16,453 nt of DNA, from contig JASLOV010000235.1 in assembly GCA_030745285.1 (NCBI GenBank), positions 1-16,453 of the forward strand, read 5' to 3'. The notes beneath the pieces were generated by a model, which saw nothing but the letters and a program-made list of their open reading frames with translations, was not told the DNA's origin and did not search any database. This document shows positions 1 to 7,804 of the stretch, one piece after another. This DNA comes from Dehalococcoidia bacterium (GTDB taxonomy: Bacteria > Chloroflexota > Dehalococcoidia > UBA2979). A program made the translations under genes and the position numbers. The first letter of the stretch is position 1; each line of letters opens with the position of its first letter.

Positions 1-13
1 CGCGGAGGATCAC

Positions 14-862
14 TTGCCAGACGACGCACCGCCGCAGGAGCTGACGGGCGGTCCCCGGCTGCACTACGAGGTCCACGATGGCGACGGCCCGTACATGCTG
101 CTGGTGCACGGCATGCTGTCCAGCCGGGCCCAGTGGATGCCGAACCTCGCCGCACTGTCCGAGTTCAGCCGCCCCGTCGTCGTCGAGCTGTGGGGCCACG
201 GCCGCTCGCCGACCCCGGACGCCCCTCACTACTTCCTGCCCGGAGGCTACGTCGACCAGTTCGAGCTGGTGCGCCGGGAGCTCGGCGTGGAGCAGTGGCT
301 GTTGTGCGGGCAGTCGCTCGGCGCCTCCTTCGCGCTGCTCTACGCGCTGGAGCACGCAGACCGCGTGGTCGCCCAGGTCTTCACGAACACGAACTCCGCG
401 CTCGCGCAGCCGCGCAGCCCGGAGCGCACGGGCTACGTCAGCCAGCAGCTCGCACAGCTGCGCTCGGGCGGTCGCTCCGCCATCGATGAGCACCCGATGA
501 GCCCGCTGCACAACCGCAAGCTGAGCCCGGAACTGCGCGACGCTCTCACCGCCGACATCGGGCGAATCACCATCGAAGGCTATGCCGCGATGATGGAGCA
601 CACCCAGCCGGCCTCGCCGCTCGGTCACCGCCTGGACGAGAACGTCGTGCCGACGCTGCTGGTGGTCGGTGAGCGCGAGGAGCGTTTCGGCGTCCTGCGC
701 GAGCACGCCGAGCGCTCGATGCCGCAGCTCGAGGTCGTGGGGCTCGACGCCAACCACGCCGTCAACATCAACCAGGCGGAGGGCTTCAACCTCGCCGTGC
801 GTGACTTCTTCCTGCGGGAACTCGAGAACGCCGCCGGGTCCGAGGGCCAGCCGCGGCCCTGA
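14..862 (+). CDS. alpha/beta-fold hydrolase
   Basis: A 282-aa soluble alpha/beta hydrolase, the usual length for this superfamily. The HG oxyanion-hole motif is at residues 32-33 after a hydrophobic strand. The nucleophile elbow GQSLG puts Ser at 101, and the C-terminal DANH motif supplies His248. The acid is probably Glu222 in VVGEREER, where Asp is more common. The substrate cannot be told from sequence: esters, lactones, acyl thioesters and haloalkanes are all handled by this fold. The start is TTG at 14, chosen because GGAGG at 4-8 lies 5 nt upstream and no better start precedes the HG motif. Its 3' end converges on the thioredoxin gene 10 bp away. Whether it belongs to an operon from the left is outside the window. 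Fold is confident; function is open. Confidence 0.88.
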   Translation: MPDDAPPQELTGGPRLHYEVHDGDGPYMLLVHGMLSSRAQWMPNLAALSEFSRPVVVELWGHGRSPTPDAPHYFLPGGYVDQFELVRRELGVEQWLLCGQSLGASFALLYALEHADRVVAQVFTNTNSALAQPRSPERTGYVSQQLAQLRSGGRSAIDEHPMSPLHNRKLSPELRDALTADIGRITIEGYAAMMEHTQPASPLGHRLDENVVPTLLVVGEREERFGVLREHAERSMPQLEVVGLDANHAVNINQAEGFNLAVRDFFLRELENAAGSEGQPRP

Positions 863-873
863 GGGATCAGGCC
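855..873. terminator. possible bidirectional hairpin between convergent genes
   Basis: The bases CCTGA (858-862) and TCAGG (867-871) pair around the loop GGGA, which fits the GNRA tetraloop pattern. The stem extends by two more G-C pairs after a one-base bulge. The hairpin includes the TGA stop of the hydrolase and ends inside the TAG stop (873-875) of the opposing gene. No T-tract follows on either strand, so it is not a classical intrinsic terminator. It could still block readthrough or protect 3' ends. Confidence 0.3.
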
Positions 874-1724
874 TAGAAGATCACGCTCGTCAGGCGCTGC
901 CGGTAGTCCTGGGTCAGCGCATCGTCGTCGCCGAGAGCCTTGAAGACATCGAGCATGCGCAGGCGACCGCCGTCGCCGTCGAGCTTGCGGTCGAGCCTCA
1001 CCGTCATCAGCAGGTGGTCGAGCGCCGCCTCCCACTCGCTGACGCTGGCCAGCAGCTTGCCGAGTGCGTAGTGAGCTTCCGCGTCGCGCATGTCGTCGCT
1101 GATGCGCTGCTCGAGCGCGGCGCGGTCATCGCCGTCGCCTCCTTCGCCGCCCGCGAACGCAGCGAGCGCCAGGATGCGGGCCGCTTCCGGGTTGGAGGCG
1201 AACCGGCCGGCCAGCGTGCGTGCGCGTTCGACATCGCCGCCGTCCAGCGCGAGCTGCGCCAGCCCCACCGTCGCCGCCGGGTGCTTCGGGTCGTGCTCGA
1301 GCGCCGACTCGAAGTGAGACTCCGCGCTCTCGCGGTCGCCGCCGTCGCGAGCCTCCACGCCCGCCGCCGCCGCCAGGTCCGCCTCGTTCGGTAGCAGCGA
1401 CTGGAAGAACGCGCGCGCCTGCGGCTCCGGCACCGCCCCGACGAACTGCGTGGCCGGCGCGCCGTCCCGGAACGCCATCACCGCCGGGATGCTGCTGATG
1501 CCGTACTGGGTCGCCACCTTCGGGTTCTCGTCGATGTTGACCTTCACCAGCCGCACCCGGCCCGCGAATTCGCCGGCCAGTTGCTCCAGCACCGGTCCGA
1601 TGATGCGGCACGGCCCGCACCACGGCGCCCAGAAGTCGACGACGACCGGCAGCTCGTTCGAGCGTTCCAGCACCTCGCTGCCAAAACTGTCATCGACAAC
1701 GTCGGTCACGATCTCGGCGGTCAT
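873..1724 (-). CDS. thioredoxin-TPR protein (CnoX/YbbN-like)
   Basis: A 283-aa protein. Residues 1-110 are a thioredoxin domain with an intact WCGPC redox motif (W35, C36, C39) and the cis-proline at P80. Residues 117-283 are Ala-rich helical tetratricopeptide-like repeats, for example the segment around 128-147. This arrangement matches the YbbN/CnoX family, cytosolic chaperone-like proteins that bind clients through the TPR region and protect them from oxidation. The classical CGPC motif suggests it is redox-competent, unlike E. coli CnoX. There is no signal peptide. The ATG start at 1724 follows a GAGGAG ribosome site. It is transcribed away from CoA-transferase pair A across a 113-bp gap, so it is probably monocistronic. 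Confidence 0.9.
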   Translation of the reverse strand: MTAEIVTDVVDDSFGSEVLERSNELPVVVDFWAPWCGPCRIIGPVLEQLAGEFAGRVRLVKVNIDENPKVATQYGISSIPAVMAFRDGAPATQFVGAVPEPQARAFFQSLLPNEADLAAAAGVEARDGGDRESAESHFESALEHDPKHPAATVGLAQLALDGGDVERARTLAGRFASNPEAARILALAAFAGGEGGDGDDRAALEQRISDDMRDAEAHYALGKLLASVSEWEAALDHLLMTVRLDRKLDGDGGRLRMLDVFKALGDDDALTQDYRQRLTSVIF

Positions 1725-1837
1725 CTTCGCTCCTCATCGCGGCGTTGGCTCTCGGCGCTGCGCGGCGGCAGCCGCCTCCATTGTAAGGTGCTCCTGGACG
1801 AGCCGGAGGGCCAGAAGACCTGACCAGCGAGAGGCGA
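1725..1837. promoter_or_regulatory. divergent intergenic region
   Basis: This 113-bp spacer must hold the promoters of the thioredoxin gene (left) and CoA-transferase pair A (right). On the minus strand a TACAAT hexamer at 1785-1780 is a fair -10 box about 55 nt before the thioredoxin start, but no good -35 lies upstream of it. GAGAGG just before 1838 is the ribosome site of the plus-strand gene. No clear operator palindrome is seen. Confidence 0.3.
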
Positions 1838-3028
1838 ATGTTGGCATCGGCGCTTGACGGCATCCGCGTGTTCGACCTGTCCACTCGGGTGGCCGGTGCG
1901 TGGTGCTCGCGATTGCTGGCCGATTTCGGCGCGGACGTCGTCATGGTGGAGCCGCCGGGCGGGAACCCGGTGCGAGCGCTCGCCCCCTTCGACGCCGCCG
2001 GCCGCGGCATCGTCGGCGCCTACGTGCTGGCGAACAAGCGCTCCGTGGCGCTTGATGTCGCCTCGGAACAGGGCAGGGCGGCGTTCGCCGACCTGGCAGC
2101 AGGCTGCGACGTCGTTGTCGACAGCGCCGTGCCCGGCTCCGACTTTGACGCGTTCGAGCAGCGCCGTGATGGCGCGATCCTCGTCTCCGTCACCCCCCAC
2201 GGCCTGAGCGGCGCGCGGGCCACGGCCGAGGGCAACGACCTCACCGCCCACGCGCTCTCTGGCTGGGCCTCCGTGAACGGTCTGGCCGGCCGCGAGCCGC
2301 TCAAGGGCAGCGGCTTCATGGCCTCGTACGTCGCCGGCACCGCCGCCTACGGCGCGGCCATGACCGCGCTGCTGCATCGCGAACTGCACGGGGGCGGCCA
2401 GCACATCGATGTCTCCGAGACCGAGGCGCTGCTGGAGATCTTCAGCGCCGCCTTCCTGCGCGGCCAGTACTTTGGCGAGCCGTTCCCGCGCCGCGAGAAG
2501 CTCGGCATGACCGGCTCGTTCCCGGTGCCGGTGCGCGACGGCTACCTGTCGCTCACGGTCGGTCGCGGCGAGCGCGCTCGCGACGCGATGATCGCGCTCG
2601 GCCTGCACGAGCTCGCCGACAACGAAGAGCTGATGGAGCGTCCGTTCCGGCTGGCGCTGGCGAACGACCCGGAGATCGCGGCCCGGATCGAAGCGAAGGC
2701 GCTCGAGTGGGACCGCATGGACCTCTTCGAGGCGCTCTCCGTGCTGCTCGTGATCGCCGGCCCGGTGCTCTCCGTCGGCGAGCTCTCGACCAACGAGCAG
2801 CTGCTTGACCGGGGCTACTTCGTCCGTCCGCCCGACGCGCCGGGCGGGCCGCGCTACCCGGGCGCGCCGGTGAAGCTCGGCGCGTCGCCGTGGTCGATGC
2901 GCCGCTCGCGGCCGGCCCCCGGCGAACACACCGCCGAAGTGCTGCGCGAGCTCGCCGGCTACGACGACGCGCAGATCGCTGCGGTCATGGTCGCTGAGCC
3001 GCCCTCGAACGGTGTGGCCGCCTCGTGA
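1838..3028 (+). CDS. CaiB/BaiF class III CoA-transferase subunit lacking catalytic Asp (pair A)
   Basis: A 396-aa member of the class III (formyl-CoA transferase/CaiB) family, which moves CoA between carboxylic acids. The N-terminal Rossmann-like segment GADVVMVEPPGG and the following NKRSVALDV are typical, as is GEHTAEVL near the C-terminus. Aligning the stretch ending in TALLHRE with its neighbour puts Ser163 (codon TCG at 2324-2326) where family members carry the catalytic Asp that forms the aspartyl-CoA intermediate. Alone it is therefore unlikely to be a standard transferase. It overlaps the next gene by 4 nt (GTGA), and that gene has the Asp, so it is probably the non-catalytic half of a heteromer. 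ATG start with GAGAGG upstream. The family is certain; the acyl substrate is unknown. Confidence 0.9.
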   Translation: MLASALDGIRVFDLSTRVAGAWCSRLLADFGADVVMVEPPGGNPVRALAPFDAAGRGIVGAYVLANKRSVALDVASEQGRAAFADLAAGCDVVVDSAVPGSDFDAFEQRRDGAILVSVTPHGLSGARATAEGNDLTAHALSGWASVNGLAGREPLKGSGFMASYVAGTAAYGAAMTALLHRELHGGGQHIDVSETEALLEIFSAAFLRGQYFGEPFPRREKLGMTGSFPVPVRDGYLSLTVGRGERARDAMIALGLHELADNEELMERPFRLALANDPEIAARIEAKALEWDRMDLFEALSVLLVIAGPVLSVGELSTNEQLLDRGYFVRPPDAPGGPRYPGAPVKLGASPWSMRRSRPAPGEHTAEVLRELAGYDDAQIAAVMVAEPPSNGVAAS

Positions 3029-4344
3029 CCGCGACGAACGCGGAACATTCACCGATGCCGCTCGAGGGGGTGCGAGCACTTGTGCTGACCCACGCCTGGC
3101 TCGGCACGTTCTGCACGGAACTGCTCGGGCTGAACGGCGCGGAAGTGATCCAGGTCGAGACGCGACGGCGGCTCGACAGCTGGCGCGGCGGGTGGATCGC
3201 CCAGGTGCCGCCCGGCCTCGTCGACGAAGCGACCGCTGAGCACGGCTGGAACACCAGCTTCCTCTACAACGCCGTCAACCTGAACAAACGCTGCATCACG
3301 CTCGACCTGCAGACGCCTGAGGGCATGGACATCTTCAAGCGGTTGGTGCCCTTCGCCGATGTCGTGGCGGAGAACTTCTCGCCGCGGGTGATGGGCAACC
3401 TCGGCATCGACTACGAGGCGCTGACACAGATTCGACCGGACCTGGTGATGATCAGCCTCTCCGCCTACGGTGGTTCCGGGCCGTGGCGCAACACGCTCGG
3501 CATCGGCGGCACCGTCGAGCCGACGTCCGGCCAGTCGTCGCTGCTCGGCTACCGCGACTCCCAGCCGCTGAACTCCGGCCAGATGTTGCCGGACCCGGTC
3601 GGCGGCTACTACGGCTATGGCGCCATCGTGACCGCGCTGCTGCACCGCGTCCGCACCGGCGAGGGACAGTACATCGACCTCTCCATGCAGGAGGCGAACA
3701 ACACCTTCATCGGCGACGCCCAGCTGGAGTATGAGATCACCGGCAACGTCCGCGGCCGGCTGGGCAACCGCCATCTCACTTTCGCCCCGCACGGCATCTA
3801 CCCGGCCCTCCCTGACGGCAGCGACCGTGGCGACGGCGGTGATGTCGCTCACGGCCGCTGGATCGCGCTCGCTGCCGAGAGCGACGAGCAGTGGGCCTCG
3901 CTCTGCTCCGTCGCCGGCCGTCCCGACTGGCGCGACGACCCGCGCTTCGCCTCGAACGCGGCGCGCAAGCAGCACGAGGACGCGCTCGACGAGGCGGTCG
4001 CGGGCTGGACGGCCGGCCAGGACCGCGACGAGCTGGCCGCTCGACTGAGCGCCGCCGGCCTGCCCGCCGCGCCGGTCTTCGATGGCGATGAGGTGGCCGC
4101 CGACGGCGTCTTCCTCGAGCGCGGCGTGATCGAGGACGTCACGCACCCGGAGGTGGGGACGCGTCTGCAGGTCGGCGTGCCGTACCACTACTCGCGTACC
4201 CCGGCGCGCGTGACCCGGCCCTCGCCGCTGGTCGGCGAGCACAGCGCCGAGGTGCTGGACGAGTTCCTCGGCATTGGCGCGAAGGAGTACCAGCAACTGG
4301 TGGAGAAGGGCGTGACCGGGACTGAGCCGCCGGACGAGCTGTAG
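3025..4344 (+). CDS. CaiB/BaiF class III CoA-transferase, catalytic subunit (pair A)
   Basis: A 439-aa class III CoA-transferase. It has GAEVIQVE, NLNKRCITLDL, ENFSPRVMGNLGIDY and a C-terminal GEHSAEVL. The catalytic Asp is present as D190 in LPDPVGGYYG. The GTG start at 3025 overlaps the upstream stop as GTGA, so translation is probably coupled. An internal ATG at 3055 (MPLEGVR) is an alternative start that would begin exactly where many family members begin. With the preceding Asp-less gene it likely forms one interlocked heterodimeric enzyme, a plan known for BbsEF-type benzylsuccinate CoA-transferases. It ends 47 bp before the convergent PAP2 gene, with no evident terminator between them. 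Substrate unknown. Confidence 0.92.
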   Translation: MTATNAEHSPMPLEGVRALVLTHAWLGTFCTELLGLNGAEVIQVETRRRLDSWRGGWIAQVPPGLVDEATAEHGWNTSFLYNAVNLNKRCITLDLQTPEGMDIFKRLVPFADVVAENFSPRVMGNLGIDYEALTQIRPDLVMISLSAYGGSGPWRNTLGIGGTVEPTSGQSSLLGYRDSQPLNSGQMLPDPVGGYYGYGAIVTALLHRVRTGEGQYIDLSMQEANNTFIGDAQLEYEITGNVRGRLGNRHLTFAPHGIYPALPDGSDRGDGGDVAHGRWIALAAESDEQWASLCSVAGRPDWRDDPRFASNAARKQHEDALDEAVAGWTAGQDRDELAARLSAAGLPAAPVFDGDEVAADGVFLERGVIEDVTHPEVGTRLQVGVPYHYSRTPARVTRPSPLVGEHSAEVLDEFLGIGAKEYQQLVEKGVTGTEPPDEL

Positions 4345-4391
4345 CCGCGCACGAGGCTGGCACGGGTCCGATGCGAGCAGTTGGGGCTGCG

Positions 4392-5320
4392 TCACCCCGT
4401 CGAAGGCCGCGTGAGACCATCGGAAAGGTGGCGACTGGCGACGGCCCAGGCGCCACCGGCGATCACCGCCCCTGCGATCAGGTCGACGGCGTAGTGTTCG
4501 CCCAGGTAGACCAGCGCGAACGCCATCGCGGCGGCGTACAGCGCGCCGCCGGCGGCCAGCACCCGGCCGTGCTGCGCGGCCGCCAGCGCGACGACTAGCG
4601 TGATCGCCATGTGCAGTGACGGCATCGCCCCGACGAGGTTGGCGCTCGCCACCGAGTAGCCGATCTCGCGCGCCCTCGTCTCCGCATCGGCCGTGACCTC
4701 CACGATCACGCGGTAGACCTCGGGCAGGTGCCCCTCCTGACCCGCGAGCCACGGCGGCGCGGTGGGCGCCGCGAAGCTGACCAGCAGGCCGCTGGTGAAC
4801 GTGGCGAGCGAGGCCGCGACGTAGACGCGGAAGCGGCCGCGGTGCGCCCGCCAGACGAGGATGCCGGCCAGTTGCGGCGTGACGAAGTAGGAGATGTAGA
4901 CCGCGAACATCAGCAAGTCGAAGGGGCTGCGGGCGCCGGCCGTGAACCAGTGCTGCTGCATCCAAACCGTCGGTGTCGTGCCCGCGCCCAGCAGCTCCTC
5001 GAGGTCGATCACGTAGCCGTACCGCCAGGCGTGCCGGTCTCGTCGGCCAGCGTGCGCAGGTACGCAAAGGCGAGGAAGCCGAGCACGTACGCGCCCCACC
5101 AGCGCACGTCGCTCGTGCGGCCGGGGCTGCGGGCGATGTAACCGCGGGCGAAGTAGAGCACGACCGCGACACCGGCGAACCCGGCGACGTATCCGACCTC
5201 CCGCGCCTTCAGCCGCAGCACGCCGGCGGCCAGCACCGCTGCCACCAGCACGACGGCGACACCCGCCCGCCGCCCCGCGAGCCACAGTCCCCGGCGCGAG
5301 AGCTGCCGTGAGGGCGTCAT
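4392..5320 (-). pseudogene. PAP2_3-type membrane phosphatase/phosphotransferase, frameshifted
   Basis: Two reading frames together give one PAP2-superfamily membrane protein. The N-terminal part (5320 to about 5030, ATG start) has three hydrophobic segments and ends at a TGA at 5011-5009 soon after RTLADETGTP. The remainder continues in another frame from about 5027 to the TGA at 4394-4392, beginning WRYGYVIDLEE. It carries APTAPPW, the PSLHMA motif and GEHYAVDL, the His/Asp motifs of PAP2 enzymes related to inositol phosphotransferases (PF14378 type). Restoring one base near 5025-5031 gives TPWRYGYVIDLEE and a protein of about 309 aa with six to eight membrane segments. No homopolymer explains the deletion. 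It starts 13 nt after the stop of the upstream CoA-transferase gene, so it is the last gene of that operon. This is either a real lesion or a sequence error. Confidence 0.82.
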
Positions 5321-5333
5321 CGGCCGGGCCCGG

Positions 5334-6605
5334 TCAGGGCGAGGGCAGCTCGTAGCGGTCGCCGATCACGCCCTTTTCGGCCAGTGCGGCGATTTCGTCG
5401 CCCGAGTAGCCGAGCTCCACGAGCACCTCGTCGTTGTGCTCGCCCACCAGCCCGCAGGCGCGGTCCCAGCTCGGCGGATGTTCGGTCGTCGTCCACAGGA
5501 AGCCGTTGAGAATGCGCGAGCCGGTGTAGCGGTGCTCGACGGTGTTGAACCACTCGCGGGCGTTCAGCTGAGGGCTGCCCAGCAGGCCGGCGGAATCGAC
5601 CGTCGGCGCGGCGATCGCCCCCGCCTCCTGCACCCGGTCGGCGATCTCGTCCGCCGGCGCGGTTGCCGTGAAGGTGGCGATGGCGGAGTCGATCTCCTCG
5701 CGGGCGCGAAGGCGACCGGGGACGCTCGCCCGCGGGTCGCCGTCCTTCGCCCACCGTGCGTGGCCGATCAGGGCGGCGAGGCCCGCCCACTGCCGGTCCG
5801 TCTCGGCGGCGATCACCACCCAGGAATCGTCGCCGGCCGCGCGGTAGCAGCCGTGCGGCACGATGTGCGGGTCAACGTTGCCCAGCCGCTGTGGCCGGCG
5901 CTGGTTCATCGTCCACTCGGCGAAGACGCCGGGCAGTTGCCAGGTCAACACCTCGATCTGCGACATGTCGATGAAGCACCCCTCGCCGCTCTGCTCGCGA
6001 CGGCGCAGCCCGGCAACGACGGCCGTGACCAGCGCCAGCGCGCCGGTGGCGTCCGAGTGGAAGATGCCGGGGATATAGCTGGGGTCGCGGTCGGGGTAGC
6101 CGCGAATGCTGGCGTGGCCCGCACCGGCATCGAGCCCGGAGCCGAGCGTGACGTAGCCCTGGTAGGGCCCCTCGACGCCCCAGCCGGGCATCGAAACCAT
6201 CACCACGCGCGGGTTGATCTCGCGCACCCGCTCCCAGCCGAACCCGAGCCGCTCCATCGTCCCGGCGGAGTAGCCCTCGAAGAAGACATCCGCCTGTGCA
6301 ATCAGCCGGTGCATCACCGCCGTGCCGCCCTCCGAGCGAACGTCGACGGCGATGTTGCGCTTGTTGCGGTTGGCGAGGTGATGGATGCCGCTGATCTCAT
6401 AGGCGGGACCGTCCGCGCCCTGCGAGAGCACAGAGCCCTGCGCCCCGGCGGCGGCGGCGAGCGGCCGTGTCATCGAGGAACGCGGGAAGGACTCCACCTT
6501 CACCACCTCCGCGCCGAGGTCACCGAGCAGCGAGCCGCCCATCGGCCCGGCCCACACCTCGCAGGCCTCGACGGCGCGGATGCCCGTCAGCAGGTTCGAA
6601 CTCAT
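5334..6605 (-). CDS. CaiB/BaiF class III CoA-transferase, catalytic subunit (pair B)
   Basis: A 423-aa class III CoA-transferase. It shows GAEVVKVESFPRSS, NRNKRNIAVDV, EGYSAGTMERLGFGW and a C-terminal GEHNDEVLVELGY. The catalytic Asp is D185 in FHSDATGAL (codon at 6053-6051), aligned with D190 of the plus-strand catalytic subunit. The ATG start at 6605 shares one base with the stop of the upstream gene (TGATG), so the two are translationally coupled. It is longer than its Asp-less partner, as in pair A. It probably forms the active half of a second heteromeric transferase. The PAP2 gene follows 13 nt downstream. Substrate unknown. Confidence 0.92.
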   Translation of the reverse strand: MSSNLLTGIRAVEACEVWAGPMGGSLLGDLGAEVVKVESFPRSSMTRPLAAAAGAQGSVLSQGADGPAYEISGIHHLANRNKRNIAVDVRSEGGTAVMHRLIAQADVFFEGYSAGTMERLGFGWERVREINPRVVMVSMPGWGVEGPYQGYVTLGSGLDAGAGHASIRGYPDRDPSYIPGIFHSDATGALALVTAVVAGLRRREQSGEGCFIDMSQIEVLTWQLPGVFAEWTMNQRRPQRLGNVDPHIVPHGCYRAAGDDSWVVIAAETDRQWAGLAALIGHARWAKDGDPRASVPGRLRAREEIDSAIATFTATAPADEIADRVQEAGAIAAPTVDSAGLLGSPQLNAREWFNTVEHRYTGSRILNGFLWTTTEHPPSWDRACGLVGEHNDEVLVELGYSGDEIAALAEKGVIGDRYELPSP

Positions 6606-7783
6606 CAGATCACCCCGGCGCGGAAGAGCGCGATTTGCTCGTCGCGAGAATAGCCGAGTTCGTCGAGCACGTCGGCCGTGTGCTCGCCCAGCTGCGGGGC
6701 GGGGCGGGCCTGCCAGGCGTCATCGAGCCTGAATGGCGGACCGGCCAGCGTCGTCGTGCCGGCGCCCGGCTGATCGACTTCCACGAACGAGCCGCGGGCG
6801 ACCGCCTGCGGGTCCGTCAGCACGTCGGGCGCCTCCAGCACCGGGGCAACCATCACGCCGAAGCGTTGCAGCTCCGTGAAGACCTCGTTGCGCGTGCGGG
6901 CACCCAGCCACGGACCGAGGAAGGTCATGAAGTCGTCCCAGTGCATCGCTCTCGCCTCGTCCATGAAGCGAGGGTCCTCCGTCAGCTCCGGGTGGCCGAT
7001 GCCGGCGCACAGTCGCGTGAAGAAGGGCTCGCCCTGCGCCGCAAAGAGCACGTACCCGTCCGCGCAGGCGTAGTTGCCGGCGGGGTAGGCCATCTTCGAC
7101 GGTCCGTCGCCGCGCGGCAGGTTGACGCCAGCCATCGACCAGATCACGAACCAGGAATCGACGTTGCCCGCCAGCGCCTCCACGCCCGCGATCTGGATAT
7201 CGGCCCGCTCACCGTGCTCGGTCTTGCGCCAGAGCGCGGCGGATCCGGCGGCGGCGGCGGTCGCGCCCACCTGCGCCGATGGCACCTGCGGGCCGTAGCG
7301 CAGCGGTTCGCTGCCCTCCACCGCGTGGCGGTGCATCCGCGTCGACCAAGCGAACATCGACATGTCGTTCTCGATCCGCTCGCGGAACGGGCCGTCGAAG
7401 CCGTGCGGCGAGATCGTGACCGTCGAGGCGCGGCCCGGGACATCGCCGGAGGTCTCCAGCACTGCCTCGGCAACCTCCGGCGGCAACTCCAGCACCAGCA
7501 GATCGGCGTTCGCGGCGAGTGCGGTCAGCACCTCGCGCCCGGACGGCGTCGCCAGGTCGAGCGCGATCGACCGCTTGCCCGTGTCGAATGCGAGATGGAA
7601 TCCGCCCCGATCGATGTGCGGGCGGTCGTCGGGAAACGGCACCATCCGCCGCATCACGCCGCCGTCCAGCGGCTCGACCTTCAGTACGTCCGCGCCGAAG
7701 TCGGAGAACGTCTTCGTGGCGGCGGCGACGGCGACCGTGCCGCCTGCCTCGACCACGCGCAGGCCCTCGAACGGTTGATCCAC
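6605..7783 (-). CDS. CaiB/BaiF class III CoA-transferase subunit lacking catalytic Asp (pair B)
   Basis: A 392-aa class III family protein. GADVLKVEPLDGG, TGKRSIALDLATPSG and the C-terminal GEHTADVLDELGY are clear. Anchoring on the HGE..ADI region, the catalytic Asp position is Ser169 (codon at 7279-7277) in PSAQVGATA. As in the plus-strand Asp-less subunit, the codon is TCG. The GTG start at 7783 follows a strong GGAGGG site. It is translated immediately before the Asp-bearing partner with a TGATG junction and starts 21 nt after the hydrolase stop, so it lies inside a minus-strand operon. It is likely a structural or substrate-binding subunit. An independent non-transferase role, or use of Ser in an altered mechanism, cannot be excluded. 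Confidence 0.9.
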   Translation of the reverse strand: MDQPFEGLRVVEAGGTVAVAAATKTFSDFGADVLKVEPLDGGVMRRMVPFPDDRPHIDRGGFHLAFDTGKRSIALDLATPSGREVLTALAANADLLVLELPPEVAEAVLETSGDVPGRASTVTISPHGFDGPFRERIENDMSMFAWSTRMHRHAVEGSEPLRYGPQVPSAQVGATAAAAGSAALWRKTEHGERADIQIAGVEALAGNVDSWFVIWSMAGVNLPRGDGPSKMAYPAGNYACADGYVLFAAQGEPFFTRLCAGIGHPELTEDPRFMDEARAMHWDDFMTFLGPWLGARTRNEVFTELQRFGVMVAPVLEAPDVLTDPQAVARGSFVEVDQPGAGTTTLAGPPFRLDDAWQARPAPQLGEHTADVLDELGYSRDEQIALFRAGVI

Positions 7784-7804
7784 CGTGACCCTCCGTGTGA
7801 GCCG

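Noticed and set aside
1721..3079. A 452-codon open frame on the minus strand
   Set aside because: It is antisense to the Asp-less subunit of pair A and includes the divergent promoter gap; no protein family features.
5009..5011. Programmed ribosomal frameshift in the PAP2 gene
   Set aside because: No slippery heptamer or downstream stem-loop stands out at 5025-5035, and PAP2 proteins are not known to need frameshifting. A deletion or sequence error is simpler.
3049..5172. A 707-codon open frame on the minus strand
   Set aside because: It is antisense to the catalytic subunit of pair A and lies out of frame across the PAP2 gene. Its composition is repetitive Arg/Ala and no motif is present.
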